NCBI GenBank assembly: GCA_034428435.1
Contig: DAOUHY010000265.1
Coordinates: 1-64,000, forward strand
Length of the DNA: 64,000 bases
Source of the DNA: Bin5 sp034428435
Lineage (GTDB): Bacteria; Chloroflexota; Anaerolineae; Caldilineales; Caldilineaceae
Direction: 5' to 3'
Below the pieces are notes generated by a model that worked only from the letters and a program-made list of their open reading frames with translations, was not told the origin of the DNA and searched no databases. This document shows, piece by piece, positions 53,750 through 61,909 of the stretch; position 1 is the stretch's first letter, and the number at the start of each line of letters is the position of its first letter. Made by a program: the position numbers and the translations under genes.

Positions 53750-55147
53750 ATGAGGTCTGACCACAGCTTAACCGCATTGTTAAAGTCCGAAGCGGGACGC
53801 TTAGGTTTCGACTTCTGTCGAATCGTCAAGGTGGATGAAGCGGCGCATGCGGAGTTTTTTGTCCGCTGGCTCGGGCTGGGCCGGGCCGGGGAAATGGCGT
53901 ACCTGGCTCGAAATCTACAGAAAAGGCGTAATCCGGCCCTGCTGGCCGAGGAGGGCCCGCCCTTTCGATCGCTTGTCGTGCTGGGCGTTGACTATCATCG
54001 CTTCGATCTGGCGCCGGAGGTTTTGAGCGACAGGTCGCGCGGCATCATCGCCCGCTATGCCTGGGGGGAGGACTATCACGAGATAATTCGTCCGCTGCTG
54101 TATGAACTGGATGGCTGGTTGCGAGTCCGGACAGGCCGCTCGACTTTGGGGAAAGGGCTGGTTGATACAGGTCCGGTACTGGAAAGGGACTGGGCGCAAC
54201 AGGCCGGCATAGGCTTTACCGGAAAAAACTGCTGTACGATTCACCCAGCGAGGGGAAGCTGGGTCTTTCTGGCAACGCTCCTGGTGCCGGAGGCGCTGGC
54301 CAGCGACCCGCCTGTGGAAGCGGTTCGCTCGGCAGACTTGAGTGTGGAGGAGACACTTGCGGGCCTACCGGCCGGGGGCGATTACGGGGCGTGGCAGCTG
54401 CAAGAGAACAGCTGCGTGCCGCCTGTGAATCGTGAGAGCAGTGCTCTCGAATTCGAGGCGGATGCGCGTGCGTCTTCGCCGGTCACTTGCGGTCACTGTA
54501 CACGATGCCTGGATGCCTGCCCCACCGATGCCTTTGCAGGCCCGTTTCACCTGGATCCCCAGCGCTGTATATCCTACTGGACGATTGAATCGCGCCAGCC
54601 GATTCCGCGACCGCTGCGGGGCATGTTCGGTAACCGGATTTTCGGGTGCGACATCTGCCAGGAGGTATGTCCCTGGAATCAACGGCTAGCAGAGAGGACG
54701 CCTCTGCTGAAAGGGCTGGAGGCTCAACAGGCGCGCGTCGCGCCGCCGCTGCTGGAGGGTTTCGATCGACGCCTGCCTTACTGGCTTGAGCCTGGCGCTT
54801 TCGCCGAGCGTTGGCGGCGGTCGCCGCTTAAGCGGGCAAAGCGGGCAGGGATGCTGCGCAATGTCTGCATTGCCCTCGGAAACTGGGGCGACACGGCGGC
54901 CTTTGCAGGATTGGAAGCAGCTGCGGCCGACGAATCGGCGCTGGCGCGAGGACACGCGGCCTGGGGGCTGGGTGAACTGCTGCGCCGGCACAACGATGCT
55001 CGGGCCGCGTCCTGTCTTGAATCCCAGCTTGCCGACGAAGCAGATTCGTGGGTAAGGGAGGAGATTGCCATCGCGCTCGGGCGCGGGAATGAAACTTTAG
55101 CCGCGAGCAGGCGTAGAGATGAATATAGCCGAACTGCCGGACACTGA
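53750..55147 (+). CDS. queG: Epoxyqueuosine reductase
   Basis: 465 residues; cobalamin-dependent enzyme that reduces epoxyqueuosine to queuosine in tRNA. Seen: the N-terminal catalytic region with GRGIIARYAWGEDYHE-like (here SRGIIARYAWGEDYH) and VDTGPVLERDWA containing the proton-donor Asp, GKNCCTIHPARGSWVFLA, two 4Fe-4S motifs (CGHCTRCLDACPT and CDICQEVCPWN) and a C-terminal HEAT-repeat region for tRNA binding. An insertion of about 40 residues lies between the LLVPEAL region and the first cluster, longer than usual. ATG at 53750 has AAGG upstream; an in-frame GTG two codons earlier is possible. A DUF4013 gene follows after 41 bases. Confidence 0.93.
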   Translation: MRSDHSLTALLKSEAGRLGFDFCRIVKVDEAAHAEFFVRWLGLGRAGEMAYLARNLQKRRNPALLAEEGPPFRSLVVLGVDYHRFDLAPEVLSDRSRGIIARYAWGEDYHEIIRPLLYELDGWLRVRTGRSTLGKGLVDTGPVLERDWAQQAGIGFTGKNCCTIHPARGSWVFLATLLVPEALASDPPVEAVRSADLSVEETLAGLPAGGDYGAWQLQENSCVPPVNRESSALEFEADARASSPVTCGHCTRCLDACPTDAFAGPFHLDPQRCISYWTIESRQPIPRPLRGMFGNRIFGCDICQEVCPWNQRLAERTPLLKGLEAQQARVAPPLLEGFDRRLPYWLEPGAFAERWRRSPLKRAKRAGMLRNVCIALGNWGDTAAFAGLEAAAADESALARGHAAWGLGELLRRHNDARAASCLESQLADEADSWVREEIAIALGRGNETLAASRRRDEYSRTAGH

Positions 55148-55188
55148 GTTGCTTTGCATCGCTGTGTCTTCGACAAAGGAGAGCACTT

Positions 55189-56154
55189 ATGGATATTGGA
55201 CGAGCACTGACTTACTTTTCGGAGGACGAACGCTGGGTCGAGAAGACGGCCATCGGCACGGGGTTGCTTCTGATCAGTTCATTGCTCCTCGTGGCGTTGA
55301 TTGGCGTTCTTGGCTACTTTATTCTGTTCGGATACCTGGTGCGTCTGCTGCAGAACGTACGAGACGACACGCATCCTGTTCTGCCTGAGTGGGATCGGTG
55401 GGGTGACGATTTGGTACGCGGGGTGAAGTTGGCCTGCGTCTATGTAGTGTGGGCTCTGCCAATCCTTTTGGTATCCGTTCCTATGTTCATCATCGGAGTG
55501 GTCGTCTCGGAAAACTTTCAGTACGTGGACGAAGACGTTGGAATGATATTCATCCTGTGTTCCCTCTGTTTGCAGTTTCTGGTTGGCATGGCTTTCCTCG
55601 TGTTCCAGCCCGGATTCACGATTGCCTTTGCCAGAAACGAAACGATCAGCGAAGGACTTCAGGTTTCCGAGATCTGGGACTGGACCCGCGACAATATAGG
55701 CAATGTTGCGATCGTCGCGATTCTCACGGTGATTGCCAGCATGATCATTACGACGGTCGGCAGTATTGTGGGACTGATTCTGTGTGTAATCGGCGCTGTC
55801 GTGACTGTGCCCCTGTCGCAGCTGATCATTTACTACTTCCAGAGTCACCTGTACGGTCAACTGGCGCGAGTTACCGGAGAGGGAACAGGGATGAGCCACA
55901 TCGGGGCAATGCCGGATGTGGATCTTGACGCCGGCTGGACAGGTGAGCCTGTCGAAGAAAGCGAAGTGTCAGCCGAGATCGTCCCGCCGGAAGTGTTCGA
56001 CCCACAAGCAGAGCCAGAGCCGCCGGTAGATCCTGAAATAGCGGTTGAACAGGAAGCGCCAGAAGAGTCAGAGGAGCCAGACGAAGAGATTCAATCCGAG
56101 GAGGATGGGCGGCCTGAAGAGGATGAACCGCCTTCGGAGCCGAAAGGCCAGTAG
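55189..56154 (+). CDS. DUF4013 domain membrane protein
   Basis: 321 residues. Residues ~1-235 hold about five or six membrane segments and match the DUF4013 family (FSEDERWVEKTAIGTGLLLIS start, GYLVRLLQNVRDD, LPEWDRWGDDLVRGVK, QLIIYYFQSHLYGQLAR). The last ~75 residues are a Glu/Pro/Asp-rich acidic tail. DUF4013 proteins are common in Chloroflexota and archaea and their function is unknown. AAGGAG precedes the ATG. It lies 41 bases after queG and is followed by an intrinsic terminator. Confidence 0.85.
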   Translation: MDIGRALTYFSEDERWVEKTAIGTGLLLISSLLLVALIGVLGYFILFGYLVRLLQNVRDDTHPVLPEWDRWGDDLVRGVKLACVYVVWALPILLVSVPMFIIGVVVSENFQYVDEDVGMIFILCSLCLQFLVGMAFLVFQPGFTIAFARNETISEGLQVSEIWDWTRDNIGNVAIVAILTVIASMIITTVGSIVGLILCVIGAVVTVPLSQLIIYYFQSHLYGQLARVTGEGTGMSHIGAMPDVDLDAGWTGEPVEESEVSAEIVPPEVFDPQAEPEPPVDPEIAVEQEAPEESEEPDEEIQSEEDGRPEEDEPPSEPKGQ

Positions 56155-56195
56155 GTGCAGTAACACCCGGGGCAGAGCATCAGGTCCAGATTCAA

Positions 56196-56238
56196 AAAGC
56201 CCGTGCGAGACATTACAGTTTCACACGGGCTTTGTTTT
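56196..56238 (+). terminator. Rho-independent terminator after the DUF4013 gene
   Basis: AAAGCCCGTG (56196-56205) and CACGGGCTTT (56224-56233) form a ten-pair stem with an 18-base loop, followed by GTTTT. The A-run before the stem makes it potentially bidirectional, serving also the convergent pdxT gene ending at 56347. Confidence 0.8.
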
Positions 56239-56346
56239 GCAGTACACAGTTGCCGGCGACTGAAGGGGGGCATAGGATAGGCACCGATACGCCTCCTGGG
56301 ATATGCCGGCTGTCAGTCTTCCCCCTCCGTGGCATTGTTCTCCCTG

Positions 56347-56973
56347 CTAGGGGGAACACGAACGGAATTCGTTAACGATCTGCACGAAATAGCGGTGCCA
56401 GCGCAGGTCGTCGGTTAGCTCGGGGTGAAAGGCCGTTGCCAGAATCGGTCCTTTGCGAACGGCCGCGATCACCGGCTCGGCTTCGTGGCCAAGGGAGGCA
56501 ACGGTGGCCAGAGTCTCAACATTTTCGGCGACAGCGGTAATGGCGGGCGCGCGGATGAAGACTGCGTGAAACGGGGTATCTCCCAACGCGGGCACGTCGA
56601 GGTCGGCCTCGAAGCTGTCGACCTGGCGGCCGAAGTAGTTGCGATTGACGGTTACGTCCAGACCGCCGATCAGGGCCTGGCCGCCCAGTTTCTGGCCGGT
56701 TGCTTGCTCCGCCAGCAGAATCATCCCGGCGCAGGTACCCCAAGTGGGCCGCCCACTGTGAACCCATCGGCGCAGCGGCTCAACCAAGCCCCATCGCTCG
56801 GCCACCAGGCCCATACTGGTGCTCTCTCCCCCAGGAATAATCAATCCGTCCAAATGGTCCAGCTCTTTCGCCAGCCGGACTTCCGCGGCCTCGACGTTGA
56901 GGCGGTGCAGCATGGCGATATGTTCACGGAAGGCGCCTTGGAGCGCGAGTACTCCAAAACGAGCTTCGCTCAT
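56347..56973 (-). CDS. pdxT: Pyridoxal 5'-phosphate synthase glutaminase subunit PdxT
   Basis: 208 residues; class I glutaminase that supplies ammonia to PdxS. Catalytic Cys81 (WGTCAGMI), His183 and Glu185 (TAFHPELT) are present, with the N-terminal GVLALQGAFREHI and PGGESTSMG motifs. Length is normal. It lies 226 bases downstream of pdxS on the same strand, with a hairpin in between. Confidence 0.95.
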   Translation of the reverse strand: MSEARFGVLALQGAFREHIAMLHRLNVEAAEVRLAKELDHLDGLIIPGGESTSMGLVAERWGLVEPLRRWVHSGRPTWGTCAGMILLAEQATGQKLGGQALIGGLDVTVNRNYFGRQVDSFEADLDVPALGDTPFHAVFIRAPAITAVAENVETLATVASLGHEAEPVIAAVRKGPILATAFHPELTDDLRWHRYFVQIVNEFRSCSP

Positions 56974-57128
56974 GTCAAGCTTCTCAGGAGGTTCATTTGG
57001 GACGTCCTTGCGGCGATCGTGATTGAGAGTGGTGGAGGTCCCCAGAAGGACCTGGCGCTAAGAGAAAAGTGATGGAGGAACCTGCATACTAGGACTCACG
57101 TTCCTCTCAGCAGAGGAAGGCACCGAAC

Positions 57129-57163
57129 GCGGTGGCAAGAGTAAGGGAAACTCCTGCCACCGC
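57129..57163 (-). other. Inverted repeat between pdxS and pdxT
   Basis: GCGGTGGCA (57129-57137) and TGCCACCGC (57155-57163) form a perfect nine-pair stem with a 17-base loop. No T-run follows on the minus strand, so it is probably a stabilising or processing hairpin rather than a strict terminator, and may set the PdxS:PdxT ratio. Confidence 0.45.
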
Positions 57164-57199
57164 TACTCATGGAATTGGTGACTTTGGGCGTCGCGCCCG

Positions 57200-58117
<918 letters not shown>

Positions 58118-58215
58118 GGGTCTGTGCCTCCTTTGATGCCACAACGGGTCAGTATTTTTTCTTGCTGCGCGATGAGGGTAAACGCCGCGTAAGGGTCCTG
58201 TTCGACCTCTTGCGC

Positions 58216-58244
58216 TTGATATTGAATTCTGTTATTGTAGTCAA
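58216..58244 (-). promoter_or_regulatory. Putative pdxS promoter
   Basis: On the minus strand TTGACT (58239-58244) and TATCAA (58216-58221) are separated by 17 bases. The start point would be near 58209, about 90 bases before the pdxS ATG. Confidence 0.5.
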
Positions 58245-58350
58245 AGGCCCCCTAAATTTCCAACTTCGCAAAAGCAGCGATCCCGGTCTCAAGGACTGCT
58301 CTAAAATTCGTTGAAATGGCCCGGTCGATTAAGGTGTCAGTTGGGCAACG

Positions 58351-58385
58351 TTTACAACTGAGGTCGGCCTACTATTGTGCACAAT
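58351..58385 (+). promoter_or_regulatory. Putative amt promoter overlapped by a palindromic operator
   Basis: TTTACA (58351-58356), a 16-base spacer and TATTGT (58373-58378) form a possible promoter about 140 bases before the amt gene. A perfect 12-base palindrome ATTGTGCACAAT (58374-58385) covers the -10, a position expected for a repressor site. The regulator is unknown; nitrogen control is a reasonable guess from the genes served. Confidence 0.45.
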
Positions 58386-58526
58386 AACCATAGGAATTCC
58401 GGCCGTGCTTCGGCGATGATTGGTTGGTAGCCAAGGGGGTTCCCGCCCGGGGCCCTCTTAGTCAATTCAACCCCACAACAGGTTTACGGACAGCAGGGAT
58501 TGCCTGCAACAGGAGGAAATGGGTAT

Positions 58527-59735
58527 ATGGATGGCATCAACTCTGGAGATACTGCCTGGATCATCGTCGCCACCGCCCTGGTGCTGATGATGACGCCGGC
58601 GCTCGGTTTTTTCTACGGCGGAATGGTTCGCCGAAAGAATATCCTCTCCACTCTCAACCTCAGTTTCATAACGATCGGCCTCATTAGCATTCAGTGGGTC
58701 ATTATTGGATATACCCTGGCCTTCGGCACCAGTGTCGCCGGGTTGGTTGGCGGACTCGACTACATTGGACTGTCAAATGTCGGAGTTGAGGCGCTGGAAG
58801 GGCTGTCCATTCCCCACCTGCTGTTTGCGGCGTTCCAGATGACATTTGCCATAATCACACCCGCACTGATATCGGGGACGTTCGTGGAACGTATTCGCTT
58901 CAAAGTGTACCTGGTTTTCGCGGTCCTGTGGGCAACGCTGGTCTACGATCCGGTCTGCCATTGGGCCTGGGGCGGCGGCATCTTTGCGCGTTGGGGTGCG
59001 CTTGACTTTGCCGGCGGAACGGTTGTCCACATTACGGCCGGTTTCTCGGCGCTGGCGTTTGCAATGGCCATTCGTAAGCGCAAAGGGTTCGGGCAGGTGG
59101 CGATTGAGCCGCACAATATCGCGTTCACCGTTTTGGGGGCGGGTCTGCTGTGGGTCGGCTGGTTTGGCTTCAACGGAGGCAGCGCCCTTGCGGCCGACGG
59201 GCTAGCGGTACAGGCCCTGGTGAACACGAATACGGCGGCGGCAGCGGCGGCGGTAGTCTGGATGTTCCTGTCCTGGCGTGACAACAAGCCCAGCGTACTT
59301 GGGATCGTGACGGGAGCCGTTGTGGGCCTGGTGGCGATCACGCCCGCGGCCGGTTTCGTTACACCTATGGCGGCGCTCCTGATCGGCGCGATTGCGGCGC
59401 CCGTAAGTTACTACAGCATCGACCTCCGCGAAAAGCGAGGCCTGGACGAGAGTCTGGACGTATGGGCTTGTCACGGGATGGCGGGTACCTGGGGTGCGCT
59501 GGCAACCGGTCTGTTCGCGACGGCGGCCGTCGGCGGAACTGACGGCCTCTTCTACGGCAACCCCACGCAATTCGGCATTCAGTTGATGACAGTAATTGTG
59601 ACTATCATCTACTCGTACACTATTACGTTCATTCTGACCAAGATCCTGGATGCGGTTTGGGGCCTGGCAGTTACCGAGCAGGAAGAGGAGATTGGACTGG
59701 ACATCAGCGAGCATGGCGAACGCGCCTATGCGTGA
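58527..59735 (+). CDS. amt: Ammonium transporter (Amt family)
   Basis: 402 residues with 11 expected membrane segments. It moves ammonium/ammonia across the cytoplasmic membrane. Asp160 and His168 (LDFAGGTVVHITAG) and the later histidine in DVWACHGMAGTWG correspond to the AmtB conduction residues; GFFYGGMVRRKN is the N-terminal signature. AGGAGG ten bases upstream of ATG 58527 decides the start. The protein ends normally (ISEHGERAYA) at TGA, but the frame then stays open for 43 acidic codons. It is followed by two PII genes, which usually block Amt when nitrogen is plentiful. Confidence 0.95.
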   Translation: MDGINSGDTAWIIVATALVLMMTPALGFFYGGMVRRKNILSTLNLSFITIGLISIQWVIIGYTLAFGTSVAGLVGGLDYIGLSNVGVEALEGLSIPHLLFAAFQMTFAIITPALISGTFVERIRFKVYLVFAVLWATLVYDPVCHWAWGGGIFARWGALDFAGGTVVHITAGFSALAFAMAIRKRKGFGQVAIEPHNIAFTVLGAGLLWVGWFGFNGGSALAADGLAVQALVNTNTAAAAAAVVWMFLSWRDNKPSVLGIVTGAVVGLVAITPAAGFVTPMAALLIGAIAAPVSYYSIDLREKRGLDESLDVWACHGMAGTWGALATGLFATAAVGGTDGLFYGNPTQFGIQLMTVIVTIIYSYTITFILTKILDAVWGLAVTEQEEEIGLDISEHGERAYA

Positions 59736-59867
59736 CTAGCGAGGCATGGTGGCGAAGGTTCGTACTTTGAGGAAGTTGAAGATTCTGAAGAAGTTGAAGA
59801 TATCGAAGGCAGCGAGAACGGCGAGAAAAGTGAGGTCAGCGAAAGTAGTGAACGGGAGGACGCCTAA
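59736..59867 (+). other. In-frame acidic extension after the amt stop codon
   Basis: Directly after the amt TGA (59733-59735) the same frame stays open for 43 codons to TAA at 59865-59867. The encoded stretch is strongly acidic and patterned (SYFEEVEDSEEVEDIEGSE, later EKSEVSESSEREDA), unlike random sequence. It has no start codon or ribosome site of its own near its beginning. It could be a readthrough product or a relic of a longer Amt tail. Confidence 0.5.
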
Positions 59868-59883
59868 CCTCCTTCTTGCTAAG

Positions 59884-59909
59884 GGGTCGTGCGACTAGCC
59901 GCACGACCC
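59884..59909 (+). terminator. Strong hairpin between amt and the first PII gene
   Basis: GGGTCGTGCG (59884-59893) and CGCACGACCC (59900-59909) form a perfect ten-pair stem with a six-base loop. No T-run follows on the plus strand, so it is more likely a processing or partial attenuation site that lowers PII expression relative to amt, or the reverse. Confidence 0.5.
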
Positions 59910-59956
59910 AACTCAAAATGCGGAAGGCTCCTCTTCCGATGGAGAGGAGATGAGCA

Positions 59957-60400
59957 ATGCTCAAGAAGGTTGAGGCCTATATTCGGCTCGAAAAGCTGAC
60001 TGAGGTCAGGTCAGCACTGGTGGAGATCGGCGTTCCTGCAATCGATACGGTTGAAGTGCAGGGCCATGGTAGACAGACCGGCATCAAGTTGGCCGGACGA
60101 CACAGCAGCTACACCGTCGACACTTTACCGCGTCTCCGACTAACGGTAGTCGTAAGTGAGGACGACGTTGCCCGTATCGTAGAGACGATCAGAGAGACTG
60201 CGGCTACGGGGATGCAGGGCGACGGCGCCATTTATATCTGTCCTGTGGAAAACATCGTCCGGGTCAGCACTGGGGAGCAAGGCGCCGACGTTCTGGTCTA
60301 TGAAGGAGATATCGACATCCAAGGAATGCTCTCGCCGCCCCCTGATCTAAGCGATTTCTTTGCCTTCTATCTGGAGAGGAAGTACAGAATAGAGGAGTGA
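59957..60400 (+). CDS. PII-like nitrogen regulatory protein 1 (GlnB/GlnK family)
   Basis: 147 residues; signals nitrogen and energy state by binding ATP/ADP and 2-oxoglutarate. The N-terminal MLKKVEAYIRLEKLTEVRSAL, the T-loop start VEVQGHGRQTG and C-loop region STGEQGADVLVYEG are family features. Tyr52 in the T-loop (RHSSYTVD) aligns with the uridylylated Tyr51 of E. coli GlnB, while the T-loop tip (GIKLAGRHS) is divergent from the usual HTELYRGAE. About 32 extra residues follow the canonical C-terminus (ending FYLERKYRIEE). It is located after amt, as expected for GlnK-type regulators of Amt. Confidence 0.9.
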   Translation: MLKKVEAYIRLEKLTEVRSALVEIGVPAIDTVEVQGHGRQTGIKLAGRHSSYTVDTLPRLRLTVVVSEDDVARIVETIRETAATGMQGDGAIYICPVENIVRVSTGEQGADVLVYEGDIDIQGMLSPPPDLSDFFAFYLERKYRIEE

Positions 60401-60461
60401 AAGGGGCTCTCTACCTTCCCCCAGGTCAGCGGAGCTTCTTCTGACACACAGGAGCAAAGCT

Positions 60462-60854
60462 GTGTTCAAAAAGATCGAAGCGTACATCCGAAATGAGAAG
60501 CTGGACAGCGTCAGGCTGGCTCTGATTGAGATTGGTGTCCCCGCTATCGATACTGTCGAAGTCCAGGGGCACGGCCGTCAGAGCGGAATCAAACTTACGG
60601 GACGGCACAGCACCTACGTCGTCGACACTTTGCCGCGTATTCAGATGAATCTCGTTGTAGGTGAGGACGAGGTTGACCGGGTGGTGGAGACCATACAGAG
60701 GACGGCGGCAACCGGCACCCAGGGTGACGGCGCCATTTTCATATGTCCGGTGGAAACCATCCTCCGTATCAGCACGGGAGAGGAAGGCGACGACGCGCTC
60801 GTCTATGAGGGCGAAATTGATATCTCCGAACATCGGGTCGATCGAGATGGGTAG
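60462..60854 (+). CDS. PII-like nitrogen regulatory protein 2 (GlnB/GlnK family)
   Basis: 130 residues, GTG start with GGAG upstream. It is clearly a paralogue of the preceding gene: FKKIEAYIRNEKLDSVRLAL, VEVQGHGRQSGIKLTGRHSTYVVDTLPR, and ISTGEEGDDALVYEGEIDI. The uridylylation-type tyrosine is kept. The C-terminal extension is shorter (~18 residues) than in PII 1. Two PII proteins could form mixed trimers or divide labour between Amt and glutamine synthetase control. It is 61 bases after PII 1, same strand. Confidence 0.9.
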   Translation: MFKKIEAYIRNEKLDSVRLALIEIGVPAIDTVEVQGHGRQSGIKLTGRHSTYVVDTLPRIQMNLVVGEDEVDRVVETIQRTAATGTQGDGAIFICPVETILRISTGEEGDDALVYEGEIDISEHRVDRDG

Positions 60855-60860
60855 ACTTTT

Positions 60861-60898
60861 CTCTCGCTAGCGGATCTTGCAGATCCAGTCGTCGAGAG
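60861..60898. terminator. Nested hairpin between convergent PII 2 and the ABC permease
   Basis: CTCTCG (60861-60866) pairs with CGAGAG (60893-60898), enclosing a perfect GGATCT/AGATCC stem (60872-60877 and 60881-60886). Its position right after the PII 2 stop suggests a terminator, but T-runs are weak on both sides. Confidence 0.4.
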
Positions 60899-60973
60899 GA
60901 CCCCTGTTTACCCTACTGCAAGCAGTTACTCCCAAGAGCACACCTGATGGCGGGCGGCGAGTGCCGTCCGCCT

Positions 60974-61831
60974 TTATCGTTCATTGAGCGGGTTGCGCCT
61001 CTCCCAGTAACGCACAAACAGAGACAGTCCTATGGTCATCACGAGATAAAGAAATGCGACGACGTTGTACGTTTCGAAAAAACGGAACGTGCTGGTGGCA
61101 TAGAGCCTGCCCAACTGGGTGATGTCCTGTACGCCTAGAACTGACACAAGCGCCGAGTCTTTGAGCATGGCGATAAAGTCGTTGCCAAGCGGCGGCATCA
61201 CGCGCCGAACGGCCTGGGGCAGGATCACATAGCGCATGGCCTGGCCCCTACTCATGCCAAGGCTGAGCGCCGCCTCCATCTGTCCCCTTTCCACGCTCTC
61301 GATTCCTGCCCGAAAGATCTCAGCGATGAAGGCGCTGTAGCCGATTACGAGCGCAAGGATTGCGCGGCTGGTAAAGGAGAGCTGGCGAATGCTGAACTCG
61401 GCTAGCGGCGTTCCGAAGAGGCCCAGACCGAGCCCCTGCAAGGCGGTTCCCGCCCAATTGAACAGATCCACAAGGCCCGGGGCCCCCACAAAGGCGATGT
61501 AGAAGAGAATCACCAGCATGGGCACGCCGCGGATAATCTCTACGTAGAAGGAAGCAGCTTCATAGATCGGGCGATTGCGGGAGACGCGGGCCAAGCCAAA
61601 GGCCAGACCGACCATAAGGGCCAGACCAAAAGAAATCAGGCAGACGTACAGGGTCACGCCCACACCTTTGGACACGGCGTTAAAGATCAGATTGTAGTCT
61701 GCGTCGGCCAAGAGGCTCCAGAGGAGCAGCACTCCCAGGAGCAGCGCTAGCAGGAGCCAGTAGGGAAGGCGCGCGAAATAGTCGGCCGGAGAGCGCCGGG
61801 GACGGCCTTGAGGAGAGTCAGCTGCTGCCAC
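60974..61831 (-). CDS. Polar amino acid ABC transporter permease
   Basis: 285 residues with about five or six membrane segments and a low-complexity N-terminus. The ABC permease EAA motif is clear (EAALSLGMSRGQAMRYVILPQAVRRVMPP), as is the HisM/GlnP-type AFIAEIFRAGIESVERGQ stretch. It forms the membrane channel for the binding protein encoded 78 bases upstream on the same strand. No matching ATPase gene is in the window; it is either further away or shared with another system. Confidence 0.92.
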   Translation of the reverse strand: MAAADSPQGRPRRSPADYFARLPYWLLLALLLGVLLLWSLLADADYNLIFNAVSKGVGVTLYVCLISFGLALMVGLAFGLARVSRNRPIYEAASFYVEIIRGVPMLVILFYIAFVGAPGLVDLFNWAGTALQGLGLGLFGTPLAEFSIRQLSFTSRAILALVIGYSAFIAEIFRAGIESVERGQMEAALSLGMSRGQAMRYVILPQAVRRVMPPLGNDFIAMLKDSALVSVLGVQDITQLGRLYATSTFRFFETYNVVAFLYLVMTIGLSLFVRYWERRNPLNER

Positions 61832-61909
61832 GTGTACAGAGAGGTGTAAGAGTTCGAGCGCAGAGAGCAGGGTACATCGTCAACAGGTCTCCCTGCGCTC
61901 GAAACTGCA

